Source: Gnetum montanum (lineage: Eukaryota; Streptophyta; Gnetopsida; Gnetales; Gnetaceae). Taken from it: a DNA stretch of 27,292 nt. Shown here piece by piece: positions 20,331 through 27,292 of this stretch. How positions within the stretch are numbered: position 1 is the first letter of the stretch; the number at the start of each line of letters is the position of its first letter. The position numbers and the translations under genes were made by a program. The notes under the pieces are model-generated. The model made no database searches, had not been told where the DNA came from, and saw nothing but the letters and a program-made list of their open reading frames with translations. The stretch spans positions 179,149 through 206,440 of the forward strand of contig MNCI01026504.1 in the NCBI GenBank assembly GCA_015680685.1, in the 5' to 3' direction.

Positions 20331-22090
20331 AATGCTACCTCTGTTGGTGGACAACCTTGCTCCCTATTTCGGATTTCCTCCTGCCACCTCAATCGTGGGG
20401 GAGACGGCCACCAATGCTAACCATTCAAAGCCCTCAGTTCCTTTTGTATTTTTTTATACATTTTTGTTTTGCACATTTTTCAAATTTACTTATTTTTATT
20501 TTACACCATCGTTCAAAATTTTACTATTTCTTTTTTTGATTTACTTTTATTCGTCATATAATAAGTGCTCATGATGGTGGATTTTACTATAATAATGTTG
20601 ATTGCTAATGTTTGGGTTTTACATTTGATTTTCAATGTTGATATTAAAATATGGTTCTTTTGATAAAATAGGCAATGATTCCACGTTGCCCATTCATCCA
20701 TTCAACTCTGTGGTCTCCCTTGGTCTTGGAACTATACTATCCCTTTTTCTAAATAAACTTATTAATGAATTGGTGGCTTGGTATTCTTCAAACGAAGGAA
20801 GGACTCAATGGTTGAAAAGGGTGTGACTTAAAGGAGATTTGATGCACATGTGTTGGCTATTCTCTTAGGTACTAGGATGCTTTTCATGGGTTTGCTGCCA
20901 TTCTGCCACTGATCAAATATCAAGAAGCTGAGTGAATAAAAATAAGTCTTTGCATGGTGTGGTTCTCATGAAATAAAAAAACTGGTGAGAATTCAAAGCA
21001 CATCCCTTAGACATAATAAAGAAATATGGCCTACAAGCACTGGTTATGGCACTAGAAAGACATGTTACCCATGCCTGAAGGTTCCCTCTAACTAAGGCCC
21101 TTTCTCGCTTCCTGCTTCTCTATCTTTCTCTCCTTGGAATGGTGGTCACTCTTTTGGGAAGCATTCTTGTTGCTGCAAGAGGATGGATTGGTCAAGTGTG
21201 TTCATGAAAGGTCACTGAATGTGTTTCTCTCCTTGGAATGGTGGTGACTCTGTGGGGAAGCATTCTTGTTGCTTCAAGAGGATGGATTGGTCAAGTGTGT
21301 TCATGAAAGGTCACTGAATGTGTTTCTCTCCTTGGAATGGTGGTGACTCTTTGGGGAAGCATTCTTGTTGCTTCAAGAGGATGGATTGGTCAAGTGTGTT
21401 CATGAAAGGTCACTGAATGTGTTTCTCTCCTTGGAATGGTGGTGACTCTTTGGGGAAGCATTCTTGTTGCTTCAAGAGGATGGATTGGTCAAGTGTGTTC
21501 ATGAAAGGTCACTGAATGTGTTTCTCTCCTTGGAATGGTGGTGACTCTTTGGGGAAGCATTCTTGTTGCTTCAAGAGGATGGATTGGTCAAGTGTGTTCA
21601 TGAAAGGTCACTGAANGTTGTTTCTATATGTCATCCCTAGAGCCTATGGACTCTTTGGTTTGGGGGTTTGTTAGGGCATAAAAGGCATGAGCCTACTTTG
21701 GGGAGGACCCACTAACATTCCTTTATGGTGCAATTGTTAAATTCTTCTCCTTAAACATTTCTTGCAATCAGTAATTTCTCATTTCATCCCCATCCATGAC
21801 ATCCATTTTATTGGCATTGCCATTGTTATTTTTCCCATTTTTCTTATTCCCTATACTTTTCCACCCTATTGCTACCGAAGGATCGCTCTTAGTCGTGGGG
21901 GCCCTATCACAAATTTTCCCATTCTACTACTTGTATCACCCCTACACCTTGGGTAGTTATCAATGATAAACCTCTAACCTAGTTTCTGCCATAACCAGAA
22001 CTCAGCCAATGTGCTTTATATCGAGGCAAGGTATCAACTACACTGTGGCTTACCTATCCTTGCTCATTCGTGACTGTGTTGTGTGTGCAG
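20331..22090 (+). other. Post-integrase spacer of element B
   Basis: Non-coding, block-homologous to the spacer of element A (8221-10402). It holds a TCAATCGTGGGGG motif at 20389-20401 identical to the polypurine tract before the 3' LTR, a T-rich stretch (20440-20570), and the 99-bp tandem array (21125-21620). A GTCGTGGGGGCCC block at 21892 is a third, looser purine motif. I see no conserved reading frame. Confidence 0.7.
21125..21620 (+). repeat. Tandem array, five copies of a 99-bp unit
   Basis: Unit starts TTTCTCTCCTTGGAATGGTG; starts at 21125, 21224, 21323, 21422 and 21521, exactly 99 bp apart. Copies 2-5 are almost identical; copy 1 differs at several bases. All three plus-strand frames of the unit have a TGA stop, so it is not a protein repeat although 99 is a multiple of three. 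The last unit ends at an undetermined base (21616). Element A has only one diverged counterpart. Confidence 0.95.
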
Positions 22091-22473
22091 ATGGCAATTA
22101 CACGAACAATGGACTGGGATAGGAGGAAGCACTCATGATGGACTAGAGCTAGAGTGTTTACATTGGGAACAAGTTTGGTCATGTGGCTATGGATAAACAA
22201 CGGAAGGTGCAATCGTGACATCGGCAGTAACGCGCTTCATTTTCTTTTCTCTCTCTTCAAGCTGTCAGATGAGGGTCTAGATGTCATCTATGTACAATGT
22301 TCACCACAAAGGGCATGAACACCAATGTTGTAATCTGTCTGTCGATCCGTTCACTGAGCAATTTGAGTATGTTATTTCCTATCGCTATCAATTCCCATTT
22401 AGTCAATAATCCCATACCTTCCCAATATTTTGTAAGGAACTTAAGGATGAGTTTTCATTCAATCGTGGGGGTA
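22091..22473 (+). other. Collapsed remnant of the extra post-pol frame and 3' leader of element B
   Basis: An ATG at 22091 follows a TGTGTGTGCAG acceptor-like site, matching the start of element A's extra frame at 10403 (B: ATGGCAATTACACGAAC; A: ATGGAGCTAAGACTAAA). Instead of about 2.8 kb of coding DNA, only about 0.25 kb follows before sequence matching the DNA ahead of A's 3' LTR resumes near 22300-22390. It ends in the polypurine tract TCAATCGTGGGGG (22459-22471) that borders the 3' LTR. Confidence 0.6.
22459..22473 (+). promoter_or_regulatory. Polypurine tract of element B
   Basis: CGTGGGGGTA immediately before the TGATGAGC start of the 3' LTR, the expected place of the plus-strand primer. 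The 13-mer TCAATCGTGGGGG here recurs exactly at 20389-20401. Confidence 0.7.
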
Positions 22474-23288
22474 TGATGAGCCATGATATTGGGTACATGA
22501 TATCGAAGCCATCCAAGCAATATCGAGCATCCAATATTAGGGCCTATCTTGTTGCCTATAAATAAGAGTGGGCGCACTTGGTTTGAGTAGTTTGTTAATT
22601 AGTCTTAGCCCCTTACCTGAACTCTTGCCTTTCCTCCCTCTTAGAGTTAGAATTATTTCTGTGTGCCCATAGTAGGAGTCATAAAGTGAACAGATCCTCA
22701 TTCGAGCATTGTGTACCTGAGCACACCTTGTGTATGGCAATAAAGACGAACTTTGTGATAAACCTCGTAGCATCCAAAATAGATTAATTAATTTTAATTA
22801 TAGTTATTTAATGCTTTCTTTAGTTAATTAATGTTCTCACTCTCACCCTATAACTCTCATAAGTAAGCACACTCAATACGATTAATTCGAGCATGTGTGT
22901 AATGCTTGGTAACCCAATAACGATTAGCGTTTAGTAATCCCAGCAATGTTGCACTGGTTCAGGATGCCTACAGTAAGTGACAACAGATGCTGGTGTTAGG
23001 ACTAGTTAAAGCATAGTTGAGTAGTTAAATTAAATTAGTTACTTAGTTATCTCTCTCCTCCCTTTGTAACACCAGGCCATAAAACATAAAAATATATAAA
23101 AATCATATACCTCAAGTTTACTTAACCATACAATTGTGCTATACAAGTAAGCTTGGGAAGACAACGATTGACTACCCCATCCTTATTCCACAAAATCGCA
23201 TAAGCACTTAGTCCTTGGAATTCGACCGTATCATGCGTTGACACCCGTATTCGTATGATTGAGCATAGGGATACCTCACCGCTCATCA
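22474..23288 (+). repeat. 3' LTR of element B
   Basis: TGATGAGC...GCTCATCA, 815 bp, the most complete LTR of the family in the window. It has a TATA box (TATAAATA, 22557-22564), a stem-loop at 23111-23157, and a TAATC duplication after it. It is used here as the reference for placing the other LTRs. Confidence 0.9.
23111..23157 (+). promoter_or_regulatory. LTR stem-loop, 3' copy of element B
   Basis: Arms CTCAAGTTTACTT and AAGTAAGCTTGGG, 13 pairs including two T-G wobbles, around the same 21-base loop as the 5' copy. Confidence 0.6.
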
Positions 23289-23705
23289 TAATCCCATTAG
23301 TGTTATTGCTTGGTGTGCCCAGTGGCGTAGCACTTGGTAACCTAGTAGTGGATACATGGGTTCAAGACATGTACGAAAAGTGGGACCGAATGGTTATGTT
23401 AGGACTAGTTAAAGATCAGTTAGTTAGTTAAATCAAAGTAGTCATTAAATTACTTTATCTCTCTCTTCAAGCACCAAAGAACATAAAACATAAAATGATA
23501 AAAATCATATGCCTCAATTACACTTAACCATACCTTTGTACTTCACAAGTGTAATTGGGAAGACAACAAATGACCATTAGGGTAAAGTTCGCTTCCTAGA
23601 AGACTAGTGCACCAAAAACGAGAGAGACCATGGAATTCAACTAGATCACGCGTGAGCACTCTGTGATTCATATGGTTGGGCGTAGGGGTACCTCGCCGCT
23701 CATCA
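23289..23705 (+). repeat. 3' LTR of element A, right part
   Basis: Resumes after element B with TAATCCCATTAGTG and ends CGCTCATCA at 23705. Shared blocks with B's LTR: GTTAGGACTAGTTAAAG near 23398, AACATAAAACATAAAA near 23480, and TATGGTTGGGCGTAGGGGTA near 23671. Joined with 13460-13889 it makes an LTR of about 840 bp. Confidence 0.85.
23513..23559 (+). promoter_or_regulatory. LTR stem-loop, element A version
   Basis: Arms CTCAATTACACTT and AAGTGTAATTGGG pair over 13 bp with one wobble. The arm sequences differ from those of element B at three base pairs by double substitutions that keep pairing. Confidence 0.6.
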
Positions 23706-24852
23706 ACTTGGGTCATAAAATCTCAATTGTTGATGAAGGAAACTGAAAACCCTTAAAACTAATGATGTACATTTGAAGATTGAAGAGGAGAAGGAAACTT
23801 GAGGAAAGCAAAGACTTGAATTTACCCTTACAAAGTGAATTAGGCCCAAGTCACACTATAAACTTTGTATGTTCTTTCTTGAATTTGTTTTTGATGCATC
23901 TTGTGTTATATAGCTAAAATCAAATTAGATTCTTTATTAAGTTTGACATATTCACTAGGCTTTTTTATGAAATGCACTTAAATGTTTGAGAATGCCTTAT
24001 TTACCCCCTCTAGGGTGTACTTTTCAATCCACAATATATCTCGAAGAAACATAGGTTACTAATCATTATTTAATTTTATGGCTAGTGCAATTGTGTCTCG
24101 TGTTAAAAACTTTGAGTATATGTACCTACCATAGACATAAAACCAACATGATGCTTTGGTACAACTTTAGTTATAACATTGGTATAAAAATAAATGCATG
24201 TTAAGATTGTATAGTTTACAACTTAGCTTATTAAATAAAAATCAAAAGAATATGGGGGCATTGGAACCTAAGCCAGAGGTATAAACAACGTGATATTTTA
24301 TAACTAAAGAATATAGTAGCGTTAGATTAGCATACCTCCTACGATCAAGCTCATGACTTAGGCATCACAAAGCACATGCTATGCCCAAGTGAGAAATTCC
24401 TCTATTGAGAATTACATAAAAATTAAAGCAAAAGGCTTAGTAACTACACTACGCTATCATTATCTAACTATGTGTTTATGTCTAAATGAATAAATACTAA
24501 GCAGATTGATCTTAGCACAAGTACAAACCCATTGGTAAGCATTAGTTAACAAACGAGTTCAATTATCAAAATCTTGAATCTTGAAAGGCTACACTTGGTA
24601 AGTGAAATTGGTGACGACGATTCAAACATTAATTAATCAAGAAAAGTAGATGGTAGCACTCACAACGAAATCAAGGATTCAACTAATGAACTAAAATTTT
24701 TTGCAATTTAAAAGGTGGCAACCGGAGGGAGGGTCACGTCTTGTGATCGGCAGTAAACTCCGTTAAAAACAAAAACAAACCAAAAAAGGAGAAAAACCAT
24801 TCCATCCAAGAAAACACACCAAACCAAACTGCAGAGAGAGATCTGAAACAGA
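23706..24852 (+). other. AT-rich stretch without recognisable gene
   Basis: Between the end of element A and the host gene I see no open frame, LTR end, or domain wording on either strand. It does not resume the integrase of the chromovirus that element A interrupted on the left. The last 80 bases (about 24765-24852) are CA- and A-rich with GAGAGAGA, like a plant 5' untranslated leader. A TCACGTC element at 24735 resembles a G-box core variant; no convincing TATA box was seen. Confidence 0.6.
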
Positions 24853-26901
24853 ATGGCACCACAAGAACAACAACAACAAGAAGCAGCAGGAAATAGTAAT
24901 AGTCGTAGTAGTATAATGGAGTCTGAGAAGCCTGAATTTGAGCGACAGCAGCGGTGTGTGTGTCCGGTGGACAGAAAGCCAAGAGACGCATATTGGAAGA
25001 GGGAAAGAAGACCCCACGTCGCATGGTGGCCAACCGCCGTACGGCCCAGGGGTGCGCCCCACGTACGGACCCCTCCTGCTCAGCCTGGTGGACCCCACCA
25101 CCGGCAACGTATCCGCCACCTTCGTACGTGCCAACCTCTCGCTCGGTCAACGCTGGGACTGCTCCCTCTCTGCATCCTTCGCCCACCTCGTCGTCGACAG
25201 GTACCTACCCAATATCATGTTATTTATTTTTAATGTCAGTGATTAGATAAGTAGTCGCCAAAAAATGAGTGACTGGAATCAGGCTTCGAAAATGAGTCGG
25301 AAAAGCTTGGCAGCAATTAGGATCGCCAGTTAGTTAGTTACTTAGTTCGTCTTAAAAAGTTGTCGGAGGTAGGTACTTGTTTTATATTTAATTCTGTTAT
25401 TTTAAAGTCTTTTGGGTTACATTAATTACTTTTTATTTAACTTTCGGTACTTCTCAACGCCATAACCTGCATTATTAACCATCGAAACCAAAACCTGCCG
25501 CAAAAAGATAAGATGAGAATAAGGTAAACATAGTAGCAGTGTATTCAGCAGTGTTTAAATAGTCGAGAAATATGTTCCAAATATGTTCCATGTTTGAAGA
25601 ATCAAGATAAATGGACAAGTTTGGGCCGAGCTATATTTAAAAGTTGCAAAAATGATACCTAAATCTATTAATTTCTTTCTAAAACTCCGGGCGGCAAACT
25701 TTTTAAATCGACTTAGAAAACTATGATATCGAGTTTACGGTGAGATTATACTAAGGTTTTTTGGTTACTTTACTAATTATATGTCTAAAGTTAAATAAAA
25801 ATATTTAATATAACAAAAAACACTTTAAAACAATAAAATTAAACATAAAAATATGTACAGAACTTTTTAAGACGAGCAAAGCAAGCATCTGAGTCGCCGA
25901 ATTTTTGCGACTCATTTTTAAAGCCGAGTCAAGATTTTTACGAGTATTTAATCATTGAAGTATAGTATTGAATCATTGATTGATTCTTATATTTAATTTT
26001 AAGTCAAAATCTGGGTTGCACACTCTTGAAATTGTGCAGGTTACGTATTCCGCGTTATTTCGGAGGCGCCTGCGGACGCACTGTACGTCTATCTCATGTC
26101 AGATGCCACGTGGTCGCTCTCCCCACAAATGGGAGCGGAGCCCACCCTCTTGGACGACGACGCAGACGAAGAAGTTGGCCATGCACATTTCGACGTGAAC
26201 GAAGGTGACGTGCATGGCAATCGTAACAGCAGCCTAATCCTTACTTATTTCTTTGGACAACAACGCTTACGCTTCTGTTTGGATGTAACGTTGTTAATCG
26301 TTAGTTTGGTGGATGATAACAGGCTCTCCTTCTTCTTCTTCTTCTTCTTTTTCTTCTTCGGCCATTTCTGCTGTTAATCGTAATAACGTTGTTAGTTTGG
26401 ATGATAGCTCTCCTGTGAGACCTGCTTCTGCTGCTGCTAATGGTGGTGGTAGTGGTAATAATGATGTATTTATTTTGGACGATGATTATTCTCATGTGAG
26501 GCCTGCAACTGCTGCTGCTGCTGCTGTCTGTGTCTGTGTCCCTGGTGGTAAGAAGAACACAGGTGCAGCAGAATCTGGTGGTCATCATCGTAGGGATAAC
26601 GATAACGACGACCTCGCTTTTGTGGATAATGCTGTGGGGCAGGAGAGAAGGCAACGAACAAGAACGCAAGCAGCAGCTCAAGTCTCACAAAATCCATCTT
26701 TCGTAAATGTCGACGACGACGATTGAGGTTGATGCGTTCATAGAGACGGGCTCTCAACAGCAACTTCTGCGGCCAACACAGCAACTAAGGCTTGAAATTA
26801 ACATTGAGAAAAAATGTGATAACAAGTCATTAACCTTGGTTCTCAGACTCAAAAGATCTGACAACGTTATTGACTCTTCTATTAATGATAAGTTGAATTG
26901 A
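24853..26901 (+). CDS. Host gene candidate with SUMO-interaction-like motifs (unrecognised; frame not resolved)
   Basis: Proposed exons: 24853-25200, 26040-26204 and 26323 onward, with introns 25201-26039 (CAG|GTACCT...TGTGCAG) and 26205-26322 (AAG|GTGACG...AACAG). The ATG at 24853 has a good plant context (AACAGAATGGCA) and begins MAPQEQQQQEAAG. In exon 1 the most GC3-rich frame reads RPTYGPLLLSLVDPTTG...FVRANLSLGQRWDC, one frame off from that ATG. Exon 2 reads YVFRVISEAPADALYVYLM then LLDDDADEEVG. Exon 3, in phase with exon 2, is Ser/Ala/Gly/Asp-rich with VVSLDD, VFILDDD and FVNVDDDD. A stop follows at 26724, but a shift of one base there would add about 58 codons (EVDAFIETGSQQ...) to 26901. 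I do not recognise the family. Frames fail to join at up to three points, so it is either a pseudogene or has base errors. I am fairly sure it is coding-derived, unsure of the protein. Confidence 0.55.
25201..26039 (+). other. Probable first intron of the host gene
   Basis: 839 bp with a strong donor (GACAG|GTACCT) and acceptor (TTGTGCAG|GT). Base composition drops sharply to AT-rich inside it and stops occur in all frames, in contrast to the GC-rich flanks. Phase problem: with exon 1 read in its GC3-rich frame the join to exon 2's best frame is off by one base; with exon 1 read in the frame open from about 24954 it joins correctly. Confidence 0.6.
26327..26359 (+). repeat. TTC microsatellite at the start of exon 3
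   Basis: Run of TTC units with one TTTTT interruption, read as poly-Ser in the exon 3 frame and as poly-Phe in the frame of exon 2 if the second intron is retained. A slippage-prone site. Confidence 0.85.
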
Positions 26902-26948
26902 TGAAAAGAGTTATAACTGTAACAATGAATTAGCAGTTTATTATTTAC

Positions 26949-27048
26949 GAACTACACTTTTTGTTTCTACTGTCGGATAGTTTTAGAATTTTCCTGGTGA
27001 ACTACACTTTCTGTTTCTACTATCGGATAGTTTTAGAATTTTCTCTGG
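26949..27048 (+). repeat. Direct repeat, two copies of a 50-bp unit
   Basis: GAACTACACTTTTTGTTTCT begins at 26949 and again, with one change, at 26999. Both copies continue through CGGATAGTTTTAGAATTTTC. It lies 48 bases after the last stop of the host gene candidate, so probably in its 3' untranslated region. Confidence 0.9.
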
Positions 27049-27292
27049 AGATGAGATAAGACTTCTAAACTTGTTGTGAAGATCTATCTCGGTTAACAAT
27101 GTGATAGCTTTGCACAGCAACATGATAGTTTTTGTTGCAATCCATCCGTTCCAACCGATTCATTGTTATCTGGAAATGGTCTCATATTTTTCTAATAAAT
27201 GGTAACTGATTTTTGGACCTTCTGGCTTCTTGATGGGAGAACAAGGCACGGGGAATCAATTGCAGTGTAGCAGTTCAGGTCCCTTTCACAGT
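27049..27292 (+). other. Downstream sequence with no feature identified
   Basis: No open frame or repeat seen. An AATAAA hexamer at about 27195-27200 could serve as a polyadenylation signal for the upstream gene; this is weak on its own. Confidence 0.35.

Larger units (their letters stand above)
13890..23288 (+). mobile_element. Element B: Tat/Athila-like Ty3/gypsy retrotransposon with both LTRs
   Basis: A 9.4-kb element bounded by LTRs with perfect TGATGAGC/GCTCATCA ends and flanked by TAATT/TAATC. In order: 5' LTR, tRNA-Asp-type primer site, gag-pro in one frame, RT, RNase H, integrase, spacer with a 99-bp tandem array, polypurine tract, 3' LTR. RT and integrase wording (YYSFLDGYSGYNQI, FMDD, GIDFMGP) is that of the Tat/Athila branch. 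Genes carry many in-frame stops but keep long stretches of reading frame. It belongs to the same family as element A, into whose 3' LTR it inserted. Confidence 0.9.
2810..23705 (+). mobile_element. Element A: Tat/Athila-like Ty3/gypsy retrotransposon, carrying nested copia and gypsy insertions
   Basis: Both LTRs can be placed from homology to the better preserved element B. The 5' LTR is 2810-3598. The 3' LTR is 13460-13889 continued at 23289-23705 after the inserted element B. The internal DNA left is: primer site, gag start (to 4129), the integrase C-terminus (from about 7786), a 2.2-kb spacer and a long extra frame (10403-13195). Most of gag, protease, RT, RNase H and the integrase core are missing and a truncated copia element stands in their place. 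Flanks: ACTAG immediately left (2804-2808) against ACTTG immediately right (23706-23710) is at best a weak 4/5 target duplication needing a one-base shift. Confidence 0.8.

Noticed and set aside
8061-21616. Single undetermined bases at 8061, 19062 and 21616 as biological signals
   Set aside because: They are ambiguous base calls; the last, at the end of the tandem array, only flags uncertain assembly there.
21125-21620. CRISPR-like array
   Set aside because: The units are contiguous 99-bp tandem copies without unique spacers, in a plant retroelement.
23706-24852. A further LTR or solo LTR between element A and the host gene
   Set aside because: No TG...CA pair with a repeat partner, no primer site or purine tract, and no similarity to the LTRs in this window that I could see.
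24734-25186. Long minus-strand open frames (150 and 123 codons) over the first exon of the host gene
   Set aside because: They are mirror frames of a GC-rich plus-strand exon. They run into simple sequence, and the plus strand has the leader, start context, splice sites and GC3 bias.
24853-25233. The 126-codon frame from the ATG at 24853 as a complete single-exon gene
   Set aside because: Past about 25040 its codon use looks like a shadow of the neighbouring frame, it runs through the strong splice donor at 25201, and its end is AT-rich intron sequence.
26301-26784. Minus-strand open frames rich in Arg, Ser and Gln opposite the last exon
   Set aside because: Low-complexity products of GAC, TTC and CTG-type repeats read backwards; no start context or domain.

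Overview
The window looks like nuclear DNA of a land plant with a large, repeat-rich genome. Three kinds of plant LTR retrotransposon are nested in one another and cover roughly the first 23.7 kb. Their LTRs carry TATA boxes, their primer-binding sites resemble plant tRNA-Met and tRNA-Asp types, and near the right end lies an intron-containing, GC-rich gene with a CA-rich leader. The age and depth of the nesting would fit a gymnosperm, but that is a weak inference and I do not name a species. I saw no CRISPR array, rRNA or tRNA gene, or operon.

Layout. (1) Positions 1-2809: left part of a decayed chromovirus-like Ty3/gypsy element (gag, protease end, RT, RNase H, first codons of integrase). 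(2) Positions 2810-23705: a Tat/Athila-like gypsy element, here called A. It has a 5' LTR (2810-3598), a tRNA-Asp-type primer site and the start of gag. A Ty1/copia fragment (4130 to about 7785) then interrupts it. The rest of A follows: integrase C-terminus, a 2.2-kb spacer, and a long extra reading frame (10403-13195) downstream of pol. Its 3' LTR is split into 13460-13889 and 23289-23705. (3) Positions 13890-23288: element B, a second member of the same family, inserted in the 3' LTR of A with a near-perfect 5-bp target duplication. B has both LTRs, a gag-pro frame, RT, RNase H, integrase and a spacer with a 99-bp tandem array, but it has lost the extra downstream frame. (4) Positions 23706-24852: AT-rich sequence without a recognisable gene. 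(5) Positions 24853 to about 26901: a host gene candidate with at least three exons. Its last exon encodes a Ser/Ala/Asp-rich segment with three SUMO-interaction-like motifs. (6) A 50-bp direct repeat lies just downstream.

None of the retroelement genes is intact. Most lesions are in-frame stops that fit C-to-T or G-to-A changes, and the same pattern is visible in the primer-binding sites, so the elements look old and formerly methylated. Order of events: the chromovirus was present, A inserted into it, and B and the copia element later inserted into A. The copia 3' half and A's gag-pol were then lost at one junction.

The most interesting items are: a hairpin in the A/B LTRs whose arms differ between the two elements by compensating substitutions; the extra post-pol frame of A, with a splice-acceptor-like site right before its ATG in both elements; an exact internal copy of B's polypurine tract; and the host gene with repeated acidic SUMO-interaction-like motifs, whose reading frame does not join cleanly in this sequence.
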